From assembly GCF_038181555.1 (NCBI RefSeq), contig NZ_JBBWUA010000011.1:35424-99423 (forward strand): a DNA stretch of 64,000 nt, in the 5' to 3' direction. Positions 25,171 to 33,852 of this stretch are shown one piece after another (the stretch's first letter is position 1; each line of letters begins with the position of its first letter). Source of the stretch: Desulfitobacterium sp038181555. GTDB lineage: Bacteria; Bacillota; Desulfitobacteriia; Desulfitobacteriales; Desulfitobacteriaceae. The notes under the pieces were generated by a model that saw only the letters and a list, made by a program, of their open reading frames with translations, was not told where the DNA came from and did no database searches. Both the position numbers and the translations under genes were made by a program.

Positions 25171-26835
25171 ATGAAAAATTGTGATAAGTATCAACGGGGC
25201 TATTTTATGCCACCCGTAACTTCTTTGAAATGGGCGCAACTGGAGTATATCACGACCCCTCCAACCTGGTGTAGCGTGGATCTGCGCGACGGTAATCAGG
25301 CTTTGGTGGTACCCATGAGCTTGGAAGAAAAATTGGAGTTCTTTCAACTGCTGGTGCAGGTCGGCTTCAAGGAAATTGAAGTGGGCTTTCCTGCGGCCTC
25401 GGAGACGGAGTATACCTTTTTGCGCACCTTGATCGAACAGAATCTGATTCCTGAGGATGTGAGCATTCAGGTGTTGACTCAATCCAGAGAGCATATCATT
25501 GAGAAGACCTTTAAAGCTTTAGAAGGAGCAAAAAGGGCCGTGGTCCACCTCTACAACTCGACTTCGGTTGCCCAACGGGAGCAGGTCTTTAAGATGACCA
25601 AGGAAGAAATTATCGAGATTGCGGTGAGTGGTGCTCGCTTGCTGAAACAATATGCGGCTAAAACAGAGGGCAACTTCCGGTTTGAATATTCACCGGAAAG
25701 CTTTACCGGCACGGAGATGGAATTTGCGCTGGACATCTGCAATAAGGTTCTTGAGGTGTTTGAACCTACCCCTGAGAATAAAGTGATAATCAATTTACCG
25801 GCAACCGTGTCCATGTCCATGCCCCACGTTTATGCCAGTCAAATCGAGTATATGAGTGATCATCTCAAGTATCGGGATAATGTGATTCTCTCCCTCCATC
25901 CCCATAATGACCGAGGCACGGCTGTAGCTGATGCAGAGCTGGGCTTGCTAGCCGGCGGTCAGCGCATCGAAGGGACGTTGTTTGGGAATGGGGAGCGTAC
26001 GGGTAATGTAGATATCGTGACCTTGGCCCTCAACATGTTTTCCCATGGGGTGAACCCCGGCTTAAACTTTGAAAATATGCTGGATATTACCGCGGGCTAT
26101 GAAAAGCTAACCGGGATGAAGGTCCACGAACGTCAACCTTACGGCGGCAAGCTGGTTTTTGCAGCGTTCTCTGGTTCCCATCAAGATGCCATTACCAAAG
26201 GTATGAAATATCGGGAAGAGCGCGATTGCAACAACTGGACCGTGCCTTATCTGCTTATCGACCCTCAAGACATTGGTCGGGAGTATGAGGGAGATGTCAT
26301 CCGCATCAATAGTCAGTCCGGTAAGGGGGGCATTGCCTTCTTACTGGAACAGCATTACGCTTTTGACTTACCGGCTAAGATGCGTGAGGACTTCGGCTAT
26401 AAGGTGAAGAGTGTCTCAGATCAGCTGCATAAGGAGCTGATGCCCGCAGAGATCAAAGATATTTTCGTCAAGGAATATGTCAATATCGACCATCCCGTTG
26501 AGTTGGTGAATTTCCGGTTCAATGGACAGGAAGATTTCTACACCACCGTCACCATCCGCTATGATAATGAAACTCTGGAGTTATCAGGAAAAGGAGAGGG
26601 CCGTCTGGACGCTATCAGCAATGTCCTCCAAACCCAACTGGGGTTATCCTACTCCAACCTTAGCTATAAAGAGCATGCTCTGGAGGTAGGCTCCAAATCA
26701 CAGGCGGTTTCCTATGTCAGCATCACCGGTCCCGATGGCGCGCTACACTGGGGCTGCGGCATCCACATGGACATCTTTACTTCTTCGGTGAAAGCCTTGA
26801 TCAGTGCGATTAATGCAATGAAGAAAGCGAAATAA
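25171..26835 (+). CDS. leuA: 2-isopropylmalate synthase (LeuA type 2)
   Basis: A 554-residue enzyme of the yeast/actinobacterial type 2 LeuA class. The N-terminal HMGL-like barrel has WCSVDLRDGNQAL (catalytic Arg and metal Asp) and LHPHNDRGTA (metal-binding HxH); a linker and the C-terminal LeuA dimer/regulatory domain (about 430-554), which binds leucine in homologues, follow. It condenses acetyl-CoA with 2-oxoisovalerate, the first step to leucine. ATG 25171 has AAAGGG about 10 nt upstream. Control by the leucine T-box directly upstream confirms the pathway. Confidence 0.95.
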   Translation: MKNCDKYQRGYFMPPVTSLKWAQLEYITTPPTWCSVDLRDGNQALVVPMSLEEKLEFFQLLVQVGFKEIEVGFPAASETEYTFLRTLIEQNLIPEDVSIQVLTQSREHIIEKTFKALEGAKRAVVHLYNSTSVAQREQVFKMTKEEIIEIAVSGARLLKQYAAKTEGNFRFEYSPESFTGTEMEFALDICNKVLEVFEPTPENKVIINLPATVSMSMPHVYASQIEYMSDHLKYRDNVILSLHPHNDRGTAVADAELGLLAGGQRIEGTLFGNGERTGNVDIVTLALNMFSHGVNPGLNFENMLDITAGYEKLTGMKVHERQPYGGKLVFAAFSGSHQDAITKGMKYREERDCNNWTVPYLLIDPQDIGREYEGDVIRINSQSGKGGIAFLLEQHYAFDLPAKMREDFGYKVKSVSDQLHKELMPAEIKDIFVKEYVNIDHPVELVNFRFNGQEDFYTTVTIRYDNETLELSGKGEGRLDAISNVLQTQLGLSYSNLSYKEHALEVGSKSQAVSYVSITGPDGALHWGCGIHMDIFTSSVKALISAINAMKKAK

Positions 26836-26978
26836 ATCCAAACTATGCGATTTAATCCCAAACTATGATTTGAAGCACAGTTCTCCCAAGTCATTCATGG
26901 TATCATTCTTATATGAAGTTAATGAGTTAACTTGTTTCCAATGTCCACGCAGTGGAGACTCACGTAAGGATGGGGATA

Positions 26979-27242
26979 ATGATGAAAAACATGAATTATT
27001 CGGTGGGACTGGAACATGATGATTATGCAAATGATCGCGACCTTGTCATTAAGGATGCCTTAACGGCGGTAGCCGATACGGGTGTAGGCTATTACGTCAA
27101 CGTTGTGACACCGGCCAGCTTTGGCAATCCGGTTGACTATTTGACTGAACTATTAGACCAACAATTTGGCGATCGCATTAAGTATCAATTCATCGATCAA
27201 TGCGGCTGCGGTGGCTATGTTCTGCGTGTTTGGAAGCTGTAA
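26979..27242 (+). CDS. CGCGG-motif small protein (putative rSAM-modified RiPP family)
   Basis: An 87-residue protein with the C-terminal motif QCGCGGYVLRVW and the conserved body YSVGLEHDDYANDRDLVI and YYVNVVTPASFGNPVDYL. These match what I know as the CGCGG family, annotated as putative radical SAM-modified RiPP precursors. No radical SAM gene is in the window, so the modification is unproven here. ATG 26979 is chosen because AAGGA ends 8 nt upstream; GTG 26952 is in frame but has no such site. It is followed at once by a strong terminator and is probably monocistronic. Confidence 0.7.
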   Translation: MMKNMNYSVGLEHDDYANDRDLVIKDALTAVADTGVGYYVNVVTPASFGNPVDYLTELLDQQFGDRIKYQFIDQCGCGGYVLRVWKL

Positions 27243-27257
27243 ACAACCATAAGAAAG

Positions 27258-27299
27258 ACGACCTTATCTTACTGCAACAGTAGGATAAGGTCGTTTTTG
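27258..27299. terminator. Strong bidirectional terminator between CGCGG gene and HD-GYP gene
   Basis: ACGACCTTATC continues into TTACTG-CAA-CAGTA and GGATAAGGTCGT, an almost perfect 17-bp stem, with TTTTT on the plus side. It serves the CGCGG gene and may also stop the converging HD-GYP transcript. Confidence 0.9.
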
Positions 27300-27301
27300 C
27301 A

Positions 27302-28363
27302 TTACTCCAAAATGGACTCAATAAAAAGGGTGCGCTCTTCCACCAGATTGTATTCTTTAGCTTGAGCATTTGAGAAGTCGTCATCTGCCAGTACAACCCT
27401 GACGATGGGACGCATAGGGAGGCTTTTATTCTGATCCACAACGATGCCGATTTCACCGGTGCTTAATTTTACGGTACAACCGGTCGGGTAGGCTGCGATA
27501 TGCTTAAGAAAGGTAATAATCAGATCCTTAGGGAAGAATTTTTCGGCACTGCCCATCAAAACCTCGCAAGCTTCATAAGGCGCGATATGGGTATGGCCGG
27601 GGCCGTCATTGACTAGGTTATCATAAAAGTTCGCAATGCCGACAATTTGGGCCCATTGATGGATGGAATCCCCCTCTAATTTTCGGGGATAGCCGTCGCC
27701 ATTAAAATGTTCATGATGCTGGAAGGCGATATGGGCACTGAGCAAATTCAACTCCCGCTTGGTGCGCAGGATATCAAAGCCATGGGTGGTGTGAGTTTTG
27801 TAAAGCTCGGCTTCTTCTGGGGTAAAGGGCGTTCGCTTCTTAAGGAGTTCTTTTGGTAGCTTTACCGTGCCAATATCATGGAACAAGGCGCCGATCGCCA
27901 GTCCTTGCAGACTTTCGTGGTCAAGCTGGAGGGCCTTCCCAAGTACTGTTGAGAGAACGCAGACATTCACAGAATGGGCAAAAACATGATTATCATAGGT
28001 GCGCATATCGGTTAAACCGATAAAGATATCTTTCTGGAAAAGGATATCCTGAATGATATTATCAATGGACTTTTTGGCCGAAAAGCCATCGAAATCCTTG
28101 CCGACCTTAACAGCTTGTACTGCGTTATCTAAGGAGGACATGGCCTCGCGACGATGCTCTTCGGAAATAACATCTTCGATCACAATATCTTTACTTAATT
28201 CATCGTCAATGTAGACGATGTTTATGCCAAGCTTATTTAAACGATTGATGTAAGAGTCAGAAAGTGCCATTCCTTTTCCTAATAAAACTCGTCCATCATT
28301 GGCATATATAGTTCGACCCAGAATATCTCCTTCTTGAAGTCGGTGGGTGCTTAGCTGGCGCAT
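27302..28363 (-). CDS. HD-GYP domain cyclic di-GMP phosphodiesterase
   Basis: A 353-residue cytosolic protein. An N-terminal region (MRQLSTHRLQEGDILGRTIY, about 1-60) common in such proteins precedes an HD-GYP domain with the HD pair in GALFHDIG and the diagnostic HHEHFNGDGYP. HD-GYP enzymes degrade c-di-GMP via a bi-metal centre. AAAGGAAG lies before the ATG. Its leader holds a c-di-GMP-I riboswitch, so the enzyme is probably controlled by its own substrate, a feedback loop on c-di-GMP. Confidence 0.92.
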   Translation of the reverse strand: MRQLSTHRLQEGDILGRTIYANDGRVLLGKGMALSDSYINRLNKLGINIVYIDDELSKDIVIEDVISEEHRREAMSSLDNAVQAVKVGKDFDGFSAKKSIDNIIQDILFQKDIFIGLTDMRTYDNHVFAHSVNVCVLSTVLGKALQLDHESLQGLAIGALFHDIGTVKLPKELLKKRTPFTPEEAELYKTHTTHGFDILRTKRELNLLSAHIAFQHHEHFNGDGYPRKLEGDSIHQWAQIVGIANFYDNLVNDGPGHTHIAPYEACEVLMGSAEKFFPKDLIITFLKHIAAYPTGCTVKLSTGEIGIVVDQNKSLPMRPIVRVVLADDDFSNAQAKEYNLVEERTLFIESILE

Positions 28364-28377
28364 TTTATCTTCCTTTC

Positions 28378-28403
28378 AAATTAAAAGTCGCCAATTTGGC
28401 GAC
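28378..28403 (-). terminator. Expression-platform hairpin of the c-di-GMP riboswitch
   Basis: On the minus strand GTCGCC-AAATT-GGCGAC is followed by TTTTAATTT, just before the HD-GYP ribosome binding site. The TTGGCG part can also pair with CGCCAA at the 3' side of the aptamer, giving two exclusive folds. Confidence 0.7.
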
Positions 28404-28423
28404 AATCTTCAAAGTTTAAGAGT

Positions 28424-28510
28424 TCGGTAGCTTGGCGATCATCAGGGGTTTCCTGGAAGACCCATAGCTTTGCGTCCTTGGTTTTCACCAAGTTTGCCAT
28501 TGTCGATCTT
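28424..28510 (-). promoter_or_regulatory. Cyclic di-GMP-I (GEMM-I) riboswitch aptamer
   Basis: Read on the minus strand, the conserved blocks appear in order: AATGGCAAAC, stem TTGGT-GAAA-ACCAA with the GNRA-type tetraloop, GGACGCAAAGCTATGG, GTCTTCC, a stem CAGG-AAA-CCCCTG, and GATCGCCAAGCTACCG. This matches the GEMM-I consensus closely, including the GCAAAC and GACGCAAAGC signatures. It lies about 60 nt upstream of an HD-GYP phosphodiesterase start. Rest of the gap 28511-28720: AT-rich divergent promoter region, nothing more resolved. Confidence 0.92.
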
Positions 28511-28720
28511 TATTTTCAGTTTTCTGCTTCGTGCATGATATATATCTTAATTATAAGTGCAAATTTTTCTCTCAACAAGGAGTTAGCAGGATTTTAAACA
28601 AATTTTAAATTTTATGATAATTGATAGTAGATACTTGGTGCAATTGAGTACTTTTCTTCTATTCTATATTTATTTATGTTAGAATAATCAGAACGTTATC
28701 TATCCTTGAGGGGGCTTTTT

Positions 28721-29533
28721 ATGGAACAGGGGAATTTAAGCGAAACTCTTGTTGTTAAGATAGTGGGAACAGATCAGTGTGAAGCCCAAGTGCATATTGC
28801 AGTGGAAAAGGCGCTCACCATTTATATCAATGGGAAAGAATTCGCGACCATGGTCTGCACCCCCAGCCAAGGGAAGGAATTGGCAGTAGGCTTTCTCTGC
28901 TCTGAGGGTATAATTAATCAACCTGACCAAATTAAAAAGATTACTTTCGATCCGAAGCAAGGTTTTGTCTGGGTGGAGACTAAGACAGAGCGTACTTTAA
29001 GTGAGGACCTCTTTCTTAAACGCTATATCACTTCCTGCTGTGGCAAGGGCAAAAGCACATTTTACTTTGCTAACGATGCCCGACTTGCCCAGAAGGTTGA
29101 GAGTGGATTAAAAGTCTCTGCTCAAAAAGTGAGCGAGTATATTAATCTGCTGGAAGAGGGCTCAGAACTTTTTCGTCTTACGGGAGGAGTCCACGGTGGT
29201 GCCCTGGCTTCCGGAAGTAAGATGGATTATTATGCTGAGGATATCGGACGGCATAATGTGTTGGATAAATTATACGGCCAGGCTTTTTTGGATGAGGTCG
29301 ATCTTTCGCAAAAGATAATCGTTTTTAGTGGCCGTATCTCTTCAGAAATTGTGATTAAAGCAGCGAAGATGGGCTGTCCTATTCTAGTTGGGGTGTCCGC
29401 ACCCACGGACCTCGCCCTGCGCTTGGCTGAGGAGTTGGGACTTACCGTCATCGGCTTTGCTCGCAGAAACTGCATGAATATTTATACCCACCGGGAGCGG
29501 ATTGTTGTGACCAAGGCAGAGGGCTCAGTTTGA
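28721..29533 (+). CDS. fdhD: Formate dehydrogenase accessory sulfurtransferase FdhD
   Basis: A 270-residue FdhD-family protein, which hands sulfur to the molybdenum/tungsten cofactor of formate dehydrogenase. Visible motifs: GKELAVGFLCSEGI, TGGVHGGALASG, EDIGRHNVLDKLYG, FSGRISSEIVIKAA and the FARRNCMNIYT tail. The reactive Cys loop is ITSCCGKGK, adjacent cysteines, where E. coli has a CxxC. GAGGGGG lies 6 nt before ATG 28721; TTG 28706 is rejected. The end overlaps the converging XRE-cupin gene by 9 nt. No formate dehydrogenase is in the window. Confidence 0.92.
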   Translation: MEQGNLSETLVVKIVGTDQCEAQVHIAVEKALTIYINGKEFATMVCTPSQGKELAVGFLCSEGIINQPDQIKKITFDPKQGFVWVETKTERTLSEDLFLKRYITSCCGKGKSTFYFANDARLAQKVESGLKVSAQKVSEYINLLEEGSELFRLTGGVHGGALASGSKMDYYAEDIGRHNVLDKLYGQAFLDEVDLSQKIIVFSGRISSEIVIKAAKMGCPILVGVSAPTDLALRLAEELGLTVIGFARRNCMNIYTHRERIVVTKAEGSV

Positions 29534-30091
29534 AATGTTGGTGGAGTTAAAATGAAATTCCGCTGGAGGAGTCACCACGACAATCAGTTTGCGCGGGAGC
29601 TCAACGTCCTTGGCATCCCAATGGAGAATCGAGGCATCGAAATATAAAGCATCGCCTGCTTTAAGGTGGTAATCCTCTTTTCCCACATTGATGGGACTTT
29701 CTCCTTCTAAGACATAGAGCAATTCGACTCCCTCATGTGAGTATACTTTTTTATCCAAATCGGACATATCCACACAATAGGCTCCTATCCGATCCTTCGG
29801 CGATGGGTTGATGAGTAGGCGCCAATTTTTATTTTCGGAATGCAGGAATTTTTGCTCATCCATTTTCAAATGACTATACACCACTTCGGAGTCAGGGTCG
29901 AGAAAGAAGGATTCTACGGGAACATTCAATATTTGAGCGATTCTTTTGAGGGTAGCTAAGGAAGGGCTAACGATATCTCTCTCGATGAGGCTGATATAGC
30001 CATTGCTCAACTCCAATTGCTGTGCTAATTGAGTGGTTGTGAGATTGCGTCTTTTACGTATGGCGCGAATGGATTCACCGACTTCAATCAA
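29525..30091 (-). CDS. XRE-family regulator with C-terminal cupin domain
   Basis: A 188-residue protein: HTH_XRE at about 5-60 (LTTTQLAQQLELSNGYISLIE) and a cupin barrel at about 105-178 (HEGVELLYVLEGE, LKAGDALYFDA). Such regulators sense a small molecule in the cupin, as PuuR does. Start is TTG at 30091 with GGGAGG about 11 nt upstream. It is a paralogue of the next gene upstream, with 35 nt between them, and probably cotranscribed. Target genes are unknown; its end overlaps fdhD in the opposite direction. Confidence 0.87.
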   Translation of the reverse strand: MIEVGESIRAIRKRRNLTTTQLAQQLELSNGYISLIERDIVSPSLATLKRIAQILNVPVESFFLDPDSEVVYSHLKMDEQKFLHSENKNWRLLINPSPKDRIGAYCVDMSDLDKKVYSHEGVELLYVLEGESPINVGKEDYHLKAGDALYFDASILHWDAKDVELPRKLIVVVTPPAEFHFNSTNISN

Positions 30092-30126
30092 GAATGATCG
30101 CCTCCCAGGTTTAGATAGGTAGGGTA

Positions 30127-30666
30127 TTAAAAAACTTCAGGTGGTGTTGTTACCACAAAAAGTTTAAGAGTTCCTTCAGACTTCTCACTAATCCAATGGG
30201 GGACTAGGCTATTAAAATAAAGCGTATCGCCTTTACTAAGGAAAAATTCCCTCTGTGCTACGTGAAAGCGCATTTCTCCCTCAAGGACTAAGATGAATTT
30301 ATCGCCATGGTGAATTGTGATATCCTCACCAAGCTCGGTAATCTTGGCAATATAGGCACCTAAATGGCTATTTTGAACGCTATTGTTGATAAGAAAACGC
30401 AGGGTTATGCCGGCATTTAAGAGAATGGTCCGCTGGGCTTCTTCGGGTATGTATTCTGAGGTGAATTTGGGGTTAACGAAAAAGCTCGAGATGGGAAATC
30501 CTAGAGCAAAGGCGACTTTCTCTAAGGTAACCAAGGAGGGACTGGCCAAATTGCGTTCGATTTGGCTTAAATGACTGATGGTTAATTCTGTTTTCTCCGC
30601 AATATCTTTCAAACTAAGTTTTTGATTTTTGCGTATCATGCGGATTGCCAAGCCTATATCCGCCAA
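30127..30666 (-). CDS. XRE-family regulator with C-terminal cupin domain (paralogue)
   Basis: A 179-residue protein with the same layout as its neighbour: HTH_XRE (LSLKDIAEKTELTISHLSQIE) and a cupin domain (HHGDKFILVLEGEM, LSKGDTLYFNS). TTG at 30666 is the start, with AGGAGG 7 nt upstream. It heads a two-gene unit. The two share the LEGE...GDxLYF core but differ in the linker, so they may sense different ligands. Confidence 0.87.
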   Translation of the reverse strand: MADIGLAIRMIRKNQKLSLKDIAEKTELTISHLSQIERNLASPSLVTLEKVAFALGFPISSFFVNPKFTSEYIPEEAQRTILLNAGITLRFLINNSVQNSHLGAYIAKITELGEDITIHHGDKFILVLEGEMRFHVAQREFFLSKGDTLYFNSLVPHWISEKSEGTLKLFVVTTPPEVF

Positions 30667-30783
30667 AATGATTCCTCCTAACTTTTTGCAAACAAGTTAG
30701 GGTCATTATACCTGATTTCCTCTAAATATAGTAGTATAAGGTTGGATGTTGTCGAAATTTTTTGAACACTGACAAGGAGAACT

Positions 30784-31464
30784 ATGCATTACAAAAATAT
30801 CAGAGCCGGAAAATTTATTTCTCGCCCAAATCGCTTCATCGCCAGGGTAGAAATTAACGGCAGGGAAGAAGTCTGCCATGTGAAGAATACGGGACGCTGT
30901 AAAGAATTATTACTTCCGGGAGTCGAAGTCTATGTACAGGAAGCGGACTATGAGCATAGGAAAACCAAGTTTGATCTCATCGGGGTCCGCAAGGGGGAAA
31001 GGCTGATCAATATGGACAGCCAAGTACCGAATAAAGTATTTCAGGAATGGTTAGGAGCCAAGGAATATTTCCAAGATCTACGGTTGATGAAACCTGAAAG
31101 CAAATTCCAAAGCTCCCGCTTTGATTTTTATTTGGAAACAGCCCGAAAAAAGATCTATGTCGAGGTGAAAGGGGTTACCTTAGAGGAAGAGGGAGTGGCA
31201 CTCTTTCCGGATGCTCCTACGGAGCGGGGCGTTAAGCACATTCTCGAATTGTGTCAGGCAATCGATGCCGGGTATGATGCTTATATTGTGTTTATCATCC
31301 AGATGAAGGATGTCAAGTACTTTACCCCCAATGCCAAGACCCATCAGGCCTTTGCCGATGCCTTAATTCAGGCGAAGAACCATGGGGTGAAGATTCTGGC
31401 TCTGGACTGCTTGGTCACGGAGGAATCCATCGAGGCCAGAGATTTTGTGGAGGTTAGACTGTAG
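30784..31464 (+). CDS. sfsA: SfsA family DNA-binding/nuclease-like protein
   Basis: A 226-residue SfsA homologue. The motifs RPNRFIARV, HVKNTGRCKELLLPG, SRFDFYL and YVEVKGVTLEE with FPDAPTERGVKHI are diagnostic; the PD-(D/E)XK-like core (D...EVKG) suggests a nuclease fold. SfsA was named for sugar fermentation stimulation in E. coli, but its true role is unclear. AAGGAG precedes the ATG. Monocistronic, with a terminator downstream. Confidence 0.95.
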   Translation: MHYKNIRAGKFISRPNRFIARVEINGREEVCHVKNTGRCKELLLPGVEVYVQEADYEHRKTKFDLIGVRKGERLINMDSQVPNKVFQEWLGAKEYFQDLRLMKPESKFQSSRFDFYLETARKKIYVEVKGVTLEEEGVALFPDAPTERGVKHILELCQAIDAGYDAYIVFIIQMKDVKYFTPNAKTHQAFADALIQAKNHGVKILALDCLVTEESIEARDFVEVRL

Positions 31465-31531
31465 GCGGTAGTGCTGCGTATGGGTCATAAGCAATAGAGG
31501 TATATCCAATAGTGAATTTGAGCAATAGTAG

Positions 31532-31567
31532 AGCCAGCAGATATAAAAATCAGCTGGCTATTTTTTA
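31532..31567 (+). terminator. Terminator after sfsA
   Basis: AGCCAGCAGAT and ATCAGCTGGCT form a 10-bp stem with one mismatch, followed by ATTTTTTAT. Confidence 0.8.
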
Positions 31568-31639
31568 TGTGTATCATCAGAGTATGCGTATCGTCAGAGT
31601 GCGTGTATTAGCAGAGCATTGATATCTACAAAAGGAAGC

Positions 31640-32791
31640 TTATTTCAAAAGCCCGCGCACAATCTCAATGACTCGGTCTTGCTCCGCCAGGGTCATATTC
31701 GTCCCGGAAGGCAGACAGATTCCCTTGGCAAAGAGCTCATCGGAGATGCTTTTCCCTTCTTCGTGAGAATAATAAGGACAATCTTTAAAGACAGGCTGGA
31801 GATGGAGTGGTTTCCATACAGGACGAGCTTCAATATTATGTTCTTCCAAGGCAATAAGTACATCATTGACCGTGACACCGGTTTTTTCAGAGTCGAGAGT
31901 TAGGGTGGTCAGCCAACGATTACTGCGGCCGTAGCTTGCTTCAGGCATAAAGTCTAAGCCATCCACCTTGTTGAGGGCTGCATAGTAACGGTCAAAGATG
32001 GCGCGGCGAGTATTGACGCGCTCGTCAATGACTTTCATCTGACCGCGACCAATACCGGCTAAGACATTGCTCAAGCGATAGTTGTAGCCAATCTCGCTAT
32101 GTTGATAATGCCGCGCTTTGTCCCGGGCCTGGGTAGCCCAGAACCGTATTTTATCCAAAGCCTTCAGATTGTCGGAGACAAGCATCCCTCCGCCGGAGGT
32201 AGTGATAATTTTGTTGCCGTTAAAGGAAAAGACTCCGAATTCGCCAAAGGAGCCGCAGGGCTTACCCTGATAGGTGGCGCCGAGAGCTTCAGCGGCATCT
32301 TCGACGACTGGAACCTGGTAGTGCTCGAGCAGCTCGAGAAGAGGTTCCAGATGGGCGCTTTGTCCATAAAGATCGACGATAATCGCCGCTTTGGGCAGCT
32401 TGCCTTCTTTTTTAAGTCCTTCTAAGGCTCGAGCTAAGGCCTTTGCTGACATATTCCAGTTTTCTGGGTCAGCATCAATAAAAACAGGTTTTCCCCCTTC
32501 GTAAACGATGGGGTTAGCACTGGCGGAAAAAGTGAGGGATGAACAGATGACAGAATCGCCGCGGGTTACCCCCAGGTATTTAAGTGCTAAATGGATAGCA
32601 GCTGTCCCTGAACTCAAGGCAACAGCCCCTTGGGTACCGACATAGTCGGCCACCTGGCGCTCAAAGGCATCCACATTCGGGCCTAAAGGGGCAATCCAGT
32701 TCGTGGCAAAGGCTTCTCTGATATACTCTTGTTCAGCGCCGCTCATGTGAGGGGATGAAAGGTAAATTCGTTGTTCTGCTCCTGTTTCCAT
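31640..32791 (-). CDS. DegT/DnrJ/EryC1-family sugar aminotransferase
   Basis: A 383-residue PLP enzyme of the sugar aminotransferase family (PglE/PseC/ArnB type). The PLP Lys is in FNGNKIITTSGGGM; also LSSGTAAIHLAL near the N terminus and EDAAEALGATYQGKPCG. It would transfer an amino group from glutamate to a UDP- or dTDP-4-keto sugar for a surface glycan. AGGAGG precedes the ATG. It is the last gene of the polysaccharide operon read from 36255 leftwards, 95 nt after the glycosyl-phosphate transferase. Confidence 0.9.
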   Translation of the reverse strand: METGAEQRIYLSSPHMSGAEQEYIREAFATNWIAPLGPNVDAFERQVADYVGTQGAVALSSGTAAIHLALKYLGVTRGDSVICSSLTFSASANPIVYEGGKPVFIDADPENWNMSAKALARALEGLKKEGKLPKAAIIVDLYGQSAHLEPLLELLEHYQVPVVEDAAEALGATYQGKPCGSFGEFGVFSFNGNKIITTSGGGMLVSDNLKALDKIRFWATQARDKARHYQHSEIGYNYRLSNVLAGIGRGQMKVIDERVNTRRAIFDRYYAALNKVDGLDFMPEASYGRSNRWLTTLTLDSEKTGVTVNDVLIALEEHNIEARPVWKPLHLQPVFKDCPYYSHEEGKSISDELFAKGICLPSGTNMTLAEQDRVIEIVRGLLK

Positions 32792-32886
32792 AGGTGTTCT
32801 CCTCCTAACGCATTCCTTAGACTACGTTATATTAAATATGTTTTGGTTTGTGGATTAAGATTCTTTTTAATTACAACCTTCTTAGT

Positions 32887-33852
32887 TCAATGCTTTTCGT
32901 AGCGGCTTTCAGCGAGAAGGTGGTAGCGAGCTACGAAAATGATCATGGTGGCAATGACCACTATCAAGGAGATTGCTGCTAAGGCAAGGGATTGACGCGT
33001 ATAGGTCAGGAACCCTAACAAGCCTCCGCAAGCCGTCACCCCATAAACGGTGAAAACGGTGGTCAGATAACCCAGTCCCAAGTGATCCATCAGCAGGTTG
33101 TAGCTGTGGCTACGGTCGGGAGCAAAGATGGGCTTGTGGTTAGCTTTGCGGCGGATAATGCTTAAAGCGGTATCGAATAAAGGATAAGCGAGGATAAGTA
33201 AGGTCACTGCCCCACCAACCCAAGGTGACTCTGCGCTCCGCTGGACAAGGATGCCCATCACCGCCAAGAGATAGCCGAGGAGCATACTGCCTGTATCTCC
33301 CATAAATATTTTGGCGGGTCGAAAGTTATAGATAAGAAAGCCAAGGATTGCGCCCAGAAGCGGAAGAGCGATGGTTTCTAGGCTGGGCACTCCGAGGGCA
33401 AAGAAAATGAGCGTTGCTATTCCCGCGACGCCGCCGGCCAGACCATCCATGCCATCAATGAGATTAAAGGCGTTCATCAGCCCGATAATCCAAATGACGG
33501 TGATCGCCGTGTCCAGCAGGTTGCCAAAGAGCACAAACTGATAGCCACTGGCTGTGGTCAGCAAAGCGAGGGCTAATTGCGCAATGAGTTTAGCATTGGG
33601 GCTTAAATTTTTTAGGTCATCCAGTAAGCCTAAGGTAGTGGCACCCACCATCAACAGGACCAAGGCCAGCAAAGCCGTCCCTTGACCGCTTATGAAGAGT
33701 CCACCCAGTAAGCCGAGGAGAATGGCTATCCCTCCGGCTTTAGGAGTTTCACGGGTGTGAATGCTACGATAATTAGGCTTATCAATAATTCGGTAACGAA
33801 TTACCAAAGGGATTAGTATCACCGTTAGAGCAAGGCTGATGCTAAAACTCAT
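32887..33852 (-). CDS. WecA/TagO-like undecaprenyl-phosphate sugar-phosphate transferase
   Basis: A 321-residue membrane enzyme of glycosyltransferase family 4 with about ten hydrophobic segments. Catalytic motifs: DDLKNLSPNAK, NAFNLIDGMDGLAGG and FMGDTGSMLLG. It loads the first sugar phosphate, usually GlcNAc-1-P, onto undecaprenyl phosphate, starting wall teichoic acid or other glycan synthesis. Its start overlaps the previous gene's stop by ATGA, so translation is coupled. Exact acceptor chain unknown. Confidence 0.92.
   Translation of the reverse strand: MSFSISLALTVILIPLVIRYRIIDKPNYRSIHTRETPKAGGIAILLGLLGGLFISGQGTALLALVLLMVGATTLGLLDDLKNLSPNAKLIAQLALALLTTASGYQFVLFGNLLDTAITVIWIIGLMNAFNLIDGMDGLAGGVAGIATLIFFALGVPSLETIALPLLGAILGFLIYNFRPAKIFMGDTGSMLLGYLLAVMGILVQRSAESPWVGGAVTLLILAYPLFDTALSIIRRKANHKPIFAPDRSHSYNLLMDHLGLGYLTTVFTVYGVTACGGLLGFLTYTRQSLALAAISLIVVIATMIIFVARYHLLAESRYEKH

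Noticed and set aside
24802..25494. Long reading frame on the minus strand over the T-box and start of leuA
   Set aside because: It is antisense to a well supported riboswitch and gene, and shows no protein family features.
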